63,820 nucleotides of DNA, taken from Filifactor villosus (GTDB lineage: Bacteria; Bacillota; Clostridia; Peptostreptococcales; Filifactoraceae). Every line of letters starts with the position of its first letter. Positions within the stretch are counted from its first letter, which is position 1. The DNA lies in NCBI RefSeq assembly GCF_042652965.1, contig NZ_JBHSHL010000052.1, forward strand, positions 1 to 63,820, given 5' to 3'. Both the position numbers and the translations under genes were made by a program. Positions 8,485 through 17,367 of the stretch are shown piece by piece. The notes beneath the pieces are model-generated. The model searched no databases and was not told where the DNA came from. It worked only from the letters and a program-made list of their open reading frames with translations.

Positions 8485-8885
8485 ATCTTCTTCAGGCAAT
8501 CGTGGATAAGCTCGCGAAGCATTATCCGGATATAAATATTTATGTAAACGATATGGAACAAGGGGTAGAGGAGCCTTGTTTTTTTGTGAAGTTCATCCAC
8601 TGCCAAATCGACAAGGCTTTTTCTCGCCGATACAAAGTGAGTGTACTGTGTAATGTCGTGTACTTAAACGACAACATCGCCGCTCACGACTTGCACGCAA
8701 TGGCAAGCGCTCTATCGATTTTACTCATCGATGTGGGCTGCTATGCGGAAATGGCGGATTCCGACATCAAAGACGACAGCATAAGTATGTCTTTGACGTA
8801 TCACTACTTCGTTGAAAAGAAAAAAGAGGCAGAGGCGTTTATGCAGAATCATACACTGATACAGGAAAAGGAGCGAAAGAAATGA
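8481..8885 (+). CDS. Phage tail terminator-like protein (XkdJ/YqbJ-like)
   Basis: The 134-residue product matches the tail terminator slot between gp10-like and sheath genes. It starts with MNLLQAIVDKLAKHYPDINIYVNDMEQGVEEPCFFVKF, the usual helix followed by strands of this family. It caps the growing tail tube and joins it to the head. It overlaps both neighbours by ATGA. Confidence 0.78.
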   Translation: MNLLQAIVDKLAKHYPDINIYVNDMEQGVEEPCFFVKFIHCQIDKAFSRRYKVSVLCNVVYLNDNIAAHDLHAMASALSILLIDVGCYAEMADSDIKDDSISMSLTYHYFVEKKKEAEAFMQNHTLIQEKERKK

Positions 8886-9064
8886 AAATAAAAAAAGAGG
8901 GAAAGGCGGACGTTTTGAAGTATTCGAAGCAGGCGCTTTTATCGTCGTCGAGTGTAGAAGGAAACAGAGATGTGCTCTCTGTCGTACTTGAGGATGATAA
9001 GGAATATACGATGGAAGAAGTAAAAAAACTTCTTGCACAATTTAACGGGAAGGAGCTGAATTAA
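8882..9064 (+). CDS. Small phage protein, YqzN/YkzM-like
   Basis: The 60-residue product sits directly before the tail sheath gene. The C-terminal pattern EYTMEEVKKLLAQFNGKEL resembles the YqzN/YkzM small proteins that occupy the same slot in PBSX and skin. Function is unknown. It overlaps the tail terminator gene by ATGA and ends right before the sheath start. Confidence 0.65.
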   Translation: MKIKKEGKADVLKYSKQALLSSSSVEGNRDVLSVVLEDDKEYTMEEVKKLLAQFNGKELN

Positions 9065-10408
9065 ATGGGCTACGGAGCATTGGGTGGAGGAGTATTCCTC
9101 ACGCAAAACAAGACTCTTCCCGGTGCATACATCAATTATGCATCGGTAGAAAGGGCAAGTGGAGAATTCAGTGAGCGGGGATATGCAACGATCGCCTTAC
9201 CACTTGACTGGGGAGCGACCGGTGAAGTGATCACGATCGAAGCTGCAGATCTCCAAATGCGCAGCCTCGAACTTCTGGGACATGAATATACAAGTGAGAA
9301 ATTAAAGCCGATCCGTGAGATTATGCTCGGTGCCAAGGTGTTGTATTTGTATCGAATCAACGATACCGGAGGCGCAAAGGCAACCGCAAATGTGGGTGAC
9401 AATCTTGTCGCAACCGCAAAGCATGCAGGTGTTGCAGGAAATGAGATCACAATCACGGTAGAAAATGATCCGGACAAATCCGGAGCATTTATTGTGACAA
9501 CGATAATGAGGGGGAAGGTCATCGACAAGCAGTCAGTAGCGTCGATCGTTGAGCTTAAGGAAAACTCTGTTGTATCGTTTAGTACATCCTCAGAGAACGC
9601 CTTGACTGTGGTGGCGGGCGTGAAGCTGGAGTCCGGGACAAACGGCACGGCAAACGGCTCTTCACACTCGAATTATCTCGAATTGATCGAGAGATATAAT
9701 TTCAACGTGATCGGATACTCCGGTGACGATGCATCGATAAAGGCCTTGTACAAGGCATTTATGGTGAGATTAAGGGAAGAGGAAGGCGTAAAGTTTCAAT
9801 GCGTTGTATTATCCATGGATAAAGAGAAGGCGAATCACGAGGCTCTGATCAACGTTAAAAACAAGGCGGAAGGAGACGATGTGGGCGCCGTCGTCTATTG
9901 GGCGCTCGGACAACTTGCGGGATGTCCGGTCAATCGATCTTTGACGAATAAGAAGTATAACGGGGAGTATCAGATCAATACAAAGTATAAGTCCCGTGAC
10001 GCAAAACAGGCGCTCAAGGAAGGATTTTTCTTTCTCTACGAAAAAGACAATGAGGTCCGCGTGCTTGACGACATCAATTCGTTCACAGAGTTCACAGCTC
10101 AAAAAAATGAAGATTTTTCGAAAAATCAGATCGCGCGCGTTCTGGATCAAAGAGCGATCGATGTCGCAATTATTTTTAACAAACGCCATCTGGGAAAAGT
10201 ACAGAACGATGCGGACGGAAGAATTTCGTTTTGGAACGAGCTTGTAAAGCATGCCCAAACACTTGAGAAAGTCCGAGCAATCGAAAATTACGACTCGAAA
10301 GATACCGCGGTCGAAAAGGGCGATACGAAGGACAGTGTTATCGTTCATGACTATATCGCGCCGGTTCAAGCGATGGGAAAATTGTATCAGACGATTTGGG
10401 TAAGATAG
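9065..10408 (+). CDS. xkdK: Phage contractile tail sheath protein
   Basis: The 447-residue protein has the sheath layout: an N-terminal GGGVFLTQNKTLPGAYINY segment, an inserted beta-rich domain at about residues 105-210 (ANVGDNLVATAKHAG to KLESGTNG), a central Rossmann-like part (YNFNVIGYSGDDASIKALYKAF), and the conserved C-terminal domain with INSFTEFTAQKNEDFSKNQIARVLD. It forms the contracting outer tail. The tube gene follows directly, confirming a myovirus-type tail. Confidence 0.93.
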   Translation: MGYGALGGGVFLTQNKTLPGAYINYASVERASGEFSERGYATIALPLDWGATGEVITIEAADLQMRSLELLGHEYTSEKLKPIREIMLGAKVLYLYRINDTGGAKATANVGDNLVATAKHAGVAGNEITITVENDPDKSGAFIVTTIMRGKVIDKQSVASIVELKENSVVSFSTSSENALTVVAGVKLESGTNGTANGSSHSNYLELIERYNFNVIGYSGDDASIKALYKAFMVRLREEEGVKFQCVVLSMDKEKANHEALINVKNKAEGDDVGAVVYWALGQLAGCPVNRSLTNKKYNGEYQINTKYKSRDAKQALKEGFFFLYEKDNEVRVLDDINSFTEFTAQKNEDFSKNQIARVLDQRAIDVAIIFNKRHLGKVQNDADGRISFWNELVKHAQTLEKVRAIENYDSKDTAVEKGDTKDSVIVHDYIAPVQAMGKLYQTIWVR

Positions 10409-10417
10409 GAGGACAGT

Positions 10418-10891
10418 ATGAGTCAAGCAATCATGCATGCACAGGAGCCACTCCACGGCTCCGAAGGGAGTGCATATGTTACGATCGAAGGAAGTCGATA
10501 TCTGTTTTTTCAACTGATTGACTTCGAAGCTACATTTGACAAGAAAAAAACAGAAATCGGTCGCCTTGGTTCTCGAATGGCAGGAAACCGCTCCGGGTAC
10601 GGGGTTGGCAAATGGAAAGCGAAAGTATATTACAACACTGATATTCTGCGCGATGTGATGATGAAATACATCAAAGAACACAAGGATATTTATTTCGATA
10701 TTCAGATTACAAATGATGATCCGAACAGTCGAGCAGGAAGACATACCGTTATTTTCAGAGACTGCAACCTCGATAGTATCGTTCTTGCCAAGCTCGATGT
10801 AAACAAAGAATTCCTAGAAGAAGACATTTCCGGAACATTTGACGGAGTCGATATGCCAGAGAAATTTAAGTTGTTGGAGGGGATGCAATAA
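10418..10891 (+). CDS. xkdM: Phage tail tube protein
   Basis: The 157-residue product has the XkdM-like tube pattern: SEGSAYVTIEGSRYLFFQLIDFEA near the N-terminus and a late EDISGTFDGVDMPEKFK. It makes the inner rigid tube that the sheath drives into the target cell. It lies between the sheath and the tail chaperone, and its stop overlaps the next start. Confidence 0.9.
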   Translation: MSQAIMHAQEPLHGSEGSAYVTIEGSRYLFFQLIDFEATFDKKKTEIGRLGSRMAGNRSGYGVGKWKAKVYYNTDILRDVMMKYIKEHKDIYFDIQITNDDPNSRAGRHTVIFRDCNLDSIVLAKLDVNKEFLEEDISGTFDGVDMPEKFKLLEGMQ

Positions 10892-11301
10892 TGAGTTTAA
10901 CCGCATTTTTTAAAGAAAATGTAAAGAACCCGTTTGAAGAGGTGGAGTTTGTTGTTTCCGAACGCTTTCAAGAAGGTGGAAAACCCATTCCTTGGAAGCT
11001 TCGGGCGATGAGTCCGGACAAGGGTCTTGCCGGCACCGATAAGGCTCTTGTCGTTTCTGCGGACGGTAAAAGCGATTTTAAAATTTCAGCGTATTACAAA
11101 AGTGTTGTGATCGGAAGCGTCGTGTACCCGAATTTGTACGATAAAGAGCTCCAGGACAGCTACGGGGTGCTTTCTCCCGAGGCGCTTCTTGATGCGATGC
11201 TCTCTTCGAAAGAGTTCAATCAGCTATTGAAGAAGTGCCAAGAGATCAACGGTCTTGATAAGTCTTTTGAAGAGAAGAAAGAAGTCGTAAAAAACTCATA
11301 A
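10891..11301 (+). CDS. xkdN: Phage tail assembly chaperone, zero-frame product (XkdN-like)
   Basis: The 136-residue product occupies the XkdN slot between tube and tape measure. It has the ERFQEGGKPIPWKLRAMSPD start and LLDAMLSSKEFNQLLKKCQEINGL end typical of the family. In related phages this protein is made in two forms by ribosomal frameshifting. Here the last codons before the stop contain a perfect A AAA AAC slippery heptamer, followed by a hairpin and an overlapping -1 frame. The long form would be about 186 residues. Both forms coat or recruit the tape measure during tail assembly. Confidence 0.88.
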   Translation: MSLTAFFKENVKNPFEEVEFVVSERFQEGGKPIPWKLRAMSPDKGLAGTDKALVVSADGKSDFKISAYYKSVVIGSVVYPNLYDKELQDSYGVLSPEALLDAMLSSKEFNQLLKKCQEINGLDKSFEEKKEVVKNS

Positions 11302-11322
11302 GGGAGGATAAGGAGACCTCCC
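11289..11322 (+). promoter_or_regulatory. Programmed -1 frameshift signal
   Basis: A AAA AAC at 11289-11295 is in the correct phase relative to the upstream frame, with zero-frame codons AAA and AAC. Six bases later GGGAGG (11302-11307) pairs perfectly with CCTCCC (11317-11322) across a nine-base loop. This is a canonical slippery site, spacer and stimulatory hairpin. The zero-frame stop lies at 11299-11301. Confidence 0.88.
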
Positions 11323-11450
11323 TGGCCTATTATGTGTTCGTCTGCTCAAAATTTAACATCAGACCCACCGAGTTCATCAAGATGAATGAGGCGGAACAGG
11401 CGATGTATGTAGCAATGCTTGAACGATATTCCCAGGACATGACGAAGTAG
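11295..11450 (+). CDS. -1 frame extension of the tail assembly chaperone
   Basis: Read in the -1 frame from the slippery site, 51 sense codons follow before a TAG at 11448. The peptide includes EDKETSLAYYVFVCSKF, IRPTEFIKMNEAEQAMYVAML and ERYSQDMTK. This resembles the C-terminal T part of G/GT-type chaperones in PBSX-like phages. It has no good start of its own and would be made only as a fusion to the upstream protein. It ends 18 bases before the tape measure start, the usual arrangement. Confidence 0.82.
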   Translation, partial: LIREDKETSLAYYVFVCSKFNIRPTEFIKMNEAEQAMYVAMLERYSQDMTK

Positions 11451-11468
11451 AAAAGGAAGGAGGAAGAG

Positions 11469-13514
11469 ATGGGCTATATTGACAGCACGATCCGACTCAG
11501 GAACGAAATGACGCCGATTTTGCAAAATGTAGTGCGGAGTATGAACTTCGTGATCAGCGCCGCGCACAACATGAACAGCGCTACCGGCAACGCATTTAAT
11601 CTTGCGTCACTCCAAGCCGCACGCGAAGAGCTTGCGCAGGTCGAAACCGCACTCAACGAAGCAGCACGAGAGCAGGAAGAACTGAATCAAGAAATGGATC
11701 GCGGATCATCTTCGGCGGGAAAACTCGGAACGATGATCAAGGGGGCCGTTGCCGCCTATCTCTCCTTCCGGTCTATCAAAGGGCTTTTTGATTTATCCGA
11801 CGAGATGACGGATATCCGCACGAGGATCAACTTTATCAACGACGGCCAACAGACGACCGCGGAGCTCCAAGAGCAGATCTATCAGTCTGCTTTGCGGTCA
11901 AGAGGAGAATATCAAATGACCTTGGATATTGTCGGGAAACTTGGGATGCAAGCGAAGGCCGCGTTTAAGAACAATCAGGAGACCATAGCCTTTGCGGAAA
12001 ACTTGAACAAACTGTTTAAGATTTCCGGAACTTCCGCCTCGGGGATTGAGTCAGTCATGTACAACTTGACTCAGGCCATGGGTTCAGGTGTGTTGCGCGG
12101 CCAAGACTTGAACTCGGTTATGGCAAATACTCCTCAGCTGATGCAGATCGTTTCCGATTATATGGGTGTCCCGATCGGTCAGATCCGAAAGATGGCGGAA
12201 GAAGGAAAACTCTCTGCAGATGTGATCAAGAATGCTTTGCTTGGAGCCACGGGGGAGATTAATGAACAATTTGCAAATATGCCACTTACCTTCGGACAGG
12301 TGGCTATAGAGATAAAAAACCGGTTTATTCACGCTCTCGACCCTGCGCTGCAACGGCTGAATCAATTTGCGAACAGTGACGAGTTTAGAACTTTTGTCGA
12401 TTATGCGATCACAGGGGTGGAGATGTTTGCCAACGCTGTCGTTGTTGCGGTAGAGTACTCCGTTCGTTTCGCAAATGTAGTCGCAGAGCACTGGGATCTT
12501 GCTTCTTCCTCCATCGTCGCAGTGGCTGCCGCTTTGCTCGTGTGGAAGTCGGCGACGGTTGCACAAAGCACGGCCCTCGCTATGATGAATATGCAACTGT
12601 CCATCTCTCCGATCGGTGCGATCGCAACTCTTGTGGGAGTGGCGGTTTTTCTGTTTATGAGATGGGCTCAAAGCGTAGGAGGTCTTGGTGTTGCATATCA
12701 AATTGTGACGGATAAGATCCAACGCTCTCTTGCAAACACTCACGTGATGACGGTCACGGCAGTAAATGCAATGATACGAAAGTATCAGGAGTTTCGTTTT
12801 GGGATCAAACAAGTCATGAACGGTGTCATTACTACGCTTTCGAACATGAAAGTCGGAGGTTTGACGATCATTCAGGACTTTATCAACGGAGCGATTTCAG
12901 CGATTAATACACTGATTGAAACCGTGAACAAAATTCCCGGGGTATCGATTGAAACTCTGGAAATGGTAACCTTCGCTACGGAGGCGAAAACCCAGGCGGA
13001 AGCGGAGAAGAAACAGAGAGACAACGAGCTGGAAACGATGAAACAAGAGTTTGTTGAAGATGCAAAACAAAGAGAGTCTTCTCTGCAACGCCTGAAAGAC
13101 AACTATTATACAGAAGCGGCGCAAAGAGCTTTTGCTATTCACGATCTGAAGAACAAAAAGAAGGAAGAGGCGAAAGAACAAAGCGGCTTGGGAGACATTC
13201 CTTCTTTTTCCGAACTTCAAGGAGTAGCCGATACTGCAAAAGACATCAAGAAGGCCGCAGAAGGAACTCGAAAAAATACCGATAAGCTCTCGGATGGGAT
13301 CAAAGTAAAAGAGGATGATATTTCTTATCTGAAAGAGCTTGCCGAGATGAGAGCAATTCAAAATTTCAGCTTTGACAAAATCCAGGTCGATGTATCCAAC
13401 AAGTTCGGAGATGTTCACGAAACCGCTGACCTCGACGGGTGGTATGACAGTTTAACAGCGGGCTTGGAAGAGGCGATTTATTCCGCGACGGGAGGTGCGG
13501 CAACCTATGTTTAA
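11469..13514 (+). CDS. Phage tail tape measure protein
   Basis: The 681-residue protein follows the chaperone pair and has the tape measure pattern: a coiled-coil N-terminus, the conserved TMP_N-like region (SGTSASGIESVMYNLTQAMGSGVLRGQDLNSVMANTPQLM in two adjacent pieces), a hydrophobic stretch at about 350-390 (LVWKSATVAQ, IGAIATLVGVAVFLFM), and a charged coiled coil near 500-590. It sets tail length and may help DNA delivery. At 681 residues it is short, predicting a tail near 100 nm by the usual length rule, which is an inference. Confidence 0.9.
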   Translation: MGYIDSTIRLRNEMTPILQNVVRSMNFVISAAHNMNSATGNAFNLASLQAAREELAQVETALNEAAREQEELNQEMDRGSSSAGKLGTMIKGAVAAYLSFRSIKGLFDLSDEMTDIRTRINFINDGQQTTAELQEQIYQSALRSRGEYQMTLDIVGKLGMQAKAAFKNNQETIAFAENLNKLFKISGTSASGIESVMYNLTQAMGSGVLRGQDLNSVMANTPQLMQIVSDYMGVPIGQIRKMAEEGKLSADVIKNALLGATGEINEQFANMPLTFGQVAIEIKNRFIHALDPALQRLNQFANSDEFRTFVDYAITGVEMFANAVVVAVEYSVRFANVVAEHWDLASSSIVAVAAALLVWKSATVAQSTALAMMNMQLSISPIGAIATLVGVAVFLFMRWAQSVGGLGVAYQIVTDKIQRSLANTHVMTVTAVNAMIRKYQEFRFGIKQVMNGVITTLSNMKVGGLTIIQDFINGAISAINTLIETVNKIPGVSIETLEMVTFATEAKTQAEAEKKQRDNELETMKQEFVEDAKQRESSLQRLKDNYYTEAAQRAFAIHDLKNKKKEEAKEQSGLGDIPSFSELQGVADTAKDIKKAAEGTRKNTDKLSDGIKVKEDDISYLKELAEMRAIQNFSFDKIQVDVSNKFGDVHETADLDGWYDSLTAGLEEAIYSATGGAATYV

Positions 13515-14040
13515 GGGATATGATTTTTATATCGATAAATTCCTGTTACCGATTACTCCGGGGAAGATTGAGACAAAGATCGGTAGTAAAAATAAGACGA
13601 TTACACTCATTAACGGCGAAGAAATGAGCCTTTTGAAGAAGCCGAAGTTGACCGAATTTGAATTTGAGTTCCGTCTGCCTTCGGAGCCGTTTCCGGGAGT
13701 AAAAGCATTTGTCCGCCCGCAGGAAGTCTTGAATCATCTTGAAAGGCTCAAGAAAGAAAACAAAATATTTCAGTTCATTATTATCCGAACGCCGTATGCG
13801 GAAAATCTCAACAATTCAATGAATAAGAGTGTGACGCTTGAGTCCTACGTGATCAACGAAGACTTCAAAAACGGCACGGATCTGATTATCGAGATCAAGC
13901 TGAAGCAATATCTGCCACTCAAGACCGAGGTCGTGATGGCGAAACTCGGCGAAAACGGGATTGTCGCAGTAAAAGAAAATCAAAAGAAACTGCAAGTGTC
14001 GCGAATGTCAACACAGGAGATGGAGAGGCGGATGAGGTGA
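13507..14040 (+). CDS. Phage baseplate/tail protein, XkdP-like without LysM
   Basis: The 177-residue product begins MFKGYDFYIDKFLLPITPGKIETKIG, the conserved start of XkdP-type proteins that lie between tape measure and hub. Family members often end in a LysM peptidoglycan-binding domain; none is seen here, the tail being charged (KENQKKLQVSRMSTQEMERRMR). The ATG overlaps the tape measure stop and has GGGAGGTGCGG upstream. A wall-binding role is therefore less likely for this copy. Confidence 0.8.
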   Translation: MFKGYDFYIDKFLLPITPGKIETKIGSKNKTITLINGEEMSLLKKPKLTEFEFEFRLPSEPFPGVKAFVRPQEVLNHLERLKKENKIFQFIIIRTPYAENLNNSMNKSVTLESYVINEDFKNGTDLIIEIKLKQYLPLKTEVVMAKLGENGIVAVKENQKKLQVSRMSTQEMERRMR

Positions 14041-14045
14041 CAAGC

Positions 14046-15458
14046 ATGAACTATAAAGTTGTGCTCGAAAATAAGGCGAGGGGAGAGGTTCAGTTTCCTC
14101 TTGTAATGGGAAGCGTAAAGGTCGCAATGAATCGCCAAGGAACGCCTACAAAACTTGAATGCGATCTTGTGCGAACGGAGGGTCTAAACTTCCAAGAAGG
14201 AAATGCCCTTGCTTTTTATGTGGAAGAAACGCTATTTTTTTATGGATATGTAATTTCAAAGAGCAGAACCTCGGAGCAGATCATCAGGATACTTTGTTAT
14301 GATCAGCTCTTTTATTTTAAAAACAAAGACATCCTGCAGTACAAAGATCTTGCCTACTCGGAGCTTCTTAAAAAGATATGTGCAAAAAATCACCTTACAA
14401 CAGGAGAAATTGAAGATACGAAGTTTAAGATTCCCGGAAGAATTGAAGACAACAAAGAATATCATGTGATGCTGCAATATGCGAGCGATATCACGACTGC
14501 AAAGACAGACGAGATCTATGTGTTGTTTGACGATGCGGGGAAAATAACGTTGAAGAATATCAAACAGTTGAAGGTCTCCGAGTCAATTACCTATAACAAC
14601 GCCGAGGACTTCGATTATAAGTCCTCGATTGAAAAAGGAGTATATAACCGTGTCCATCTTCGACTGATTGATGAACACAAAAAAGAAATCAAGTCCTCAA
14701 TGGCAGAAGATAAGAAAAACATTGCAGAGTGGGGATTATTAAACTACAGCGATATTACGACAAATAAAGACTTGAATCTCGATGCAACAGCCAAGGAACT
14801 TTTAAGGGTCTTAAATCGAAAACATCGGGAACTCAAGATTAAAAATGCGATCGGAAACCTCAAGGTCCGCGCAGGATCTCTCGTACCGGTGCACTTCCCG
14901 GAGATCGGAGAGATCTCCGTGCAAACCCTTATGATGGTAAATGCGGTCGTTCATACTTTTGAAGAAAATCATCATAGCATGGACCTCGAGGTCGTGAATG
15001 CGGATATTCAACCGAGTATTACACCTAAAACTCTAGGAGGCTCGAATAGATCCGGATCCCAAGCGGTGGCTAAAGCGGGTACGGCTGCTTCGGTAGCTCT
15101 TCAATACATGAAGAAACACATCGGAGCACCCTACTCACAGAACGGAACCCTTCGCAGGACAACACATTTTGACTGCTCGTCCGCAGTTATGAGAGCTTAC
15201 CAGGATGCCGGAGTTCTTCCGAGAAAAAACTACAACTTAACGACGGCGTCAATCTTGAATGACAAGCACTTCTATGAGATCAACCGCAACCAATTACAAC
15301 CGGGGGACATCTGCTGGAGGAAGGGACATATGGAGCTTTATGCTGGAGGAGATAAGACGATCGGGGCACACAGCAATTCTGTTCCGCTCGGATATTCGAC
15401 ATTGAAGCGTTCCAAACCGTTTACGAGATTCTTCAGAGTAAAAACAAAGGAGAAGTAA
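14046..15458 (+). CDS. Phage baseplate hub protein (XkdQ-like) fused to NlpC/P60 peptidase
   Basis: The first part of about 330 residues is the XkdQ / gp27-like hub, with segments such as EGNALAFYVEETLFFYGYVI and the SLVPVHFPEIGEISVQTLMMVNAVVHTFEE ending. A linker rich in G, S and A leads to a C-terminal NlpC/P60 cysteine peptidase: nucleophile in HFDCSSAVMRAY and the histidine in GHMELYAGG. The hub thus carries its own peptidoglycan-cutting tip. In PBSX-like phages the hub and a peptidase are usually separate proteins. The ATG at 14046 follows AGGTGA; a GTG at 14037 is the alternative. Confidence 0.88.
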   Translation: MNYKVVLENKARGEVQFPLVMGSVKVAMNRQGTPTKLECDLVRTEGLNFQEGNALAFYVEETLFFYGYVISKSRTSEQIIRILCYDQLFYFKNKDILQYKDLAYSELLKKICAKNHLTTGEIEDTKFKIPGRIEDNKEYHVMLQYASDITTAKTDEIYVLFDDAGKITLKNIKQLKVSESITYNNAEDFDYKSSIEKGVYNRVHLRLIDEHKKEIKSSMAEDKKNIAEWGLLNYSDITTNKDLNLDATAKELLRVLNRKHRELKIKNAIGNLKVRAGSLVPVHFPEIGEISVQTLMMVNAVVHTFEENHHSMDLEVVNADIQPSITPKTLGGSNRSGSQAVAKAGTAASVALQYMKKHIGAPYSQNGTLRRTTHFDCSSAVMRAYQDAGVLPRKNYNLTTASILNDKHFYEINRNQLQPGDICWRKGHMELYAGGDKTIGAHSNSVPLGYSTLKRSKPFTRFFRVKTKEK

Positions 15459-15869
15459 ATGAATGCACACAAACTGAAGAGTCTTATGACTCAGGTAACA
15501 AAAAAATACGTAGAGAGCCTGTCGTTTAGTACGGTTTTTCAAGCGACATTGACCGCTTTGTCGCCACTTACTTTTATGAGAAGTGACTCTATTGAGCTCT
15601 CCGGATCGGCTCTTATCGTACCGAAACGTCGAAGATTTACCGAAGCGGACCTCGACAAATCATTTGTCTTTATGAGCAATCACGAAGGACAAGTGTTTTA
15701 TTACCTGTATGAAGCAGCGATGCCAGGAGAAAATGGAGAAGAGTTTCACCTTAAAGGCGAACTTGTGAATGGGAGATTAACAGGAACTTGCACCGTCGGA
15801 GGCGAAACCGGAACCGTTGAGGTCACTGGCGGCGAATTCGCAGATGTAAAAGTAGATTCTTTGATATAG
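15459..15869 (+). CDS. Phage baseplate protein, XkdR-like (DUF2577)
   Basis: The 136-residue product sits between the hub and XkdS-like genes, the slot of XkdR. It has the DUF2577 features FQATLTALSPLTFMRSDSIELSGSALIVPKR and LDKSFVFMSNHEGQVFYYLYEA. After about residue 90 the family core gives way to a glycine-rich strand region (LVNGRLTGTCTVGGETGTVEVTGG). The ATG immediately follows the stop of the hub gene. Confidence 0.78.
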   Translation: MNAHKLKSLMTQVTKKYVESLSFSTVFQATLTALSPLTFMRSDSIELSGSALIVPKRRRFTEADLDKSFVFMSNHEGQVFYYLYEAAMPGENGEEFHLKGELVNGRLTGTCTVGGETGTVEVTGGEFADVKVDSLI

Positions 15870-15884
15870 AAAGGAGGGGGTTCG

Positions 15885-16328
15885 ATGATCCCGGAGGGCG
15901 ATGAGCTTAATTTGATGATGCGCGAAGGAATTTCGGTTGAAATCGCACCGTCTTCGACTTATCGCTTGCATCTTGCGAGCAATCGAGTATATGAAACGAT
16001 CGACAAAAAAGAAGCTTTGAAACAGGCGATTTTCAAAGAACTGAGCACGAAAAAAAACAATCACCTGATTTATCCGAACTACGGTATCGACATCTCGGAC
16101 CTTTTCGGACAGCCGAAAGAACTCGCCTATGTGGAGCTGACGCGCCGAATCGAGGAGTGTTTACTAAAAGATGATCGCGTTTTATCCGTAACGGAGTTCT
16201 TTTTTTCGAATGAGGACACACGAGGGAATGAACTCAAAATATCCTTTACTGTAAACTCTATCTTCGGACATTTGGATATATCAAACACATGGAACTTTGA
16301 CTACGATTGGGGGGATATCAATGAATGA
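15885..16328 (+). CDS. Phage baseplate wedge protein, XkdS-like (DUF2634)
   Basis: The 147-residue product has the gp25/DUF2634 pattern: YRLHLASNRVYETIDKKEALKQAIFKELSTKK, the conserved NYGIDISDLFGQP and a strand-rich end. It joins the baseplate to the sheath start. A strong AAAGGAGGGGG lies before the ATG. Its stop overlaps the start of the baseplate J gene. Confidence 0.87.
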   Translation: MIPEGDELNLMMREGISVEIAPSSTYRLHLASNRVYETIDKKEALKQAIFKELSTKKNNHLIYPNYGIDISDLFGQPKELAYVELTRRIEECLLKDDRVLSVTEFFFSNEDTRGNELKISFTVNSIFGHLDISNTWNFDYDWGDINE

Positions 16329-17367
16329 TGTATTTGAACAATACAAGGCTGATTTTCTTCTTGAGAGAATGCTTTCGAGAGTTTCGGACAGCATTGACAA
16401 GCGAGAAGGAAGCGTTATTTATGATGCGCTCTCCCCTTCTGCGGTGGAGATGGACATTTTATATCAAGAACTTGCGTTCGTGCTGAAAAATGCCTTTGCG
16501 ACTACTGCGGATCGGCTTGGACTCGAACGGATCGCGGCGGCAGTTGGAATGAGCATCTATCCGGCAACTCCGGCGGTCGTGAAGGCGGAGTTTAATCTTC
16601 AAATCCCTCTAGGAAGCAAGTTTTATATTGAACAAGTAGAATTTACTGCGAGATCTTTTCTTGAAGAGAGTCAAAGTAAATTTTATTATGAACTTGTTTG
16701 TGATCGAGAAGGAACAGCCGGGAATATTCCTTCAGGGAAACTCCTACCTTCTCAAACAATTGAAGGATTACAGAGCGCTCTGATTGTGGCGGTCATCGAA
16801 CGAGGTCAGGAAGAAGAGGAACTTGAGCACTTGAGGGAACGATACCTTTCCCGCGTGAGAGAGCCTGCGACGAGTGGAAACGTATACCATTACAAAAAAT
16901 GGGCTTTTGAAGTGCCGGGCGTCGGAGCAGTCAAGGTGTTTCCTTTAAACTCCGGACCCGGAACGGTAAAACTTGTGTTTGTAAATGACAAGTTTCAAAC
17001 ACCTGGAAAGGAGTTAATTGAGACGGTAAGGGCTCATGTTGATGCCAACAGGCCGATCGGGGCAACGGTCGAAGTGGTGGGAGCAACAAGCAATTCCATC
17101 TCTGTATCCGTAAAGGTAAAAACGTTACAAGGAACCACGTTGTCAAAAATTCAAAATGAATTTTCAAGTGCTTTGAAAGAGTATTTCAAGAGCATTTCCT
17201 TCAAGGCGGATTATGTGTCGATCGCGAAGGTGGGGAATGTATTGCTCAATGTTCCAGGAGTGCTTGACTATCAAGAATTAAAGTTAAATTCTTCAACAGA
17301 GAACGTTGTGCTCTCTGCTGAAGAGATTCCCATTCTCTCCTCTGTAAGTGTCGAGGTGATGAAGTAA
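16321..17367 (+). CDS. Phage baseplate J-like protein (XkdT)
   Basis: About 348 residues with the baseplate J signature: DKREGSVIYDALSPSAVEMDILYQEL near the N-terminus, GLERIAAAVGM, and EEEELEHLRERYLSRVREPATSGNVYHYKKWAFEVPGVGAVKVFP in two neighbouring pieces, followed by the IGATVEVV strand. It forms the baseplate periphery that transmits the contraction signal. The ATG at 16321 overlaps the XkdS-like stop. Confidence 0.92.
   Translation: MNDVFEQYKADFLLERMLSRVSDSIDKREGSVIYDALSPSAVEMDILYQELAFVLKNAFATTADRLGLERIAAAVGMSIYPATPAVVKAEFNLQIPLGSKFYIEQVEFTARSFLEESQSKFYYELVCDREGTAGNIPSGKLLPSQTIEGLQSALIVAVIERGQEEEELEHLRERYLSRVREPATSGNVYHYKKWAFEVPGVGAVKVFPLNSGPGTVKLVFVNDKFQTPGKELIETVRAHVDANRPIGATVEVVGATSNSISVSVKVKTLQGTTLSKIQNEFSSALKEYFKSISFKADYVSIAKVGNVLLNVPGVLDYQELKLNSSTENVVLSAEEIPILSSVSVEVMK

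Noticed and set aside
9809..10744. Minus-strand open frame of 311 codons in the tail region
   Set aside because: It lies opposite the sheath and tube genes, which are certain from family motifs and order.
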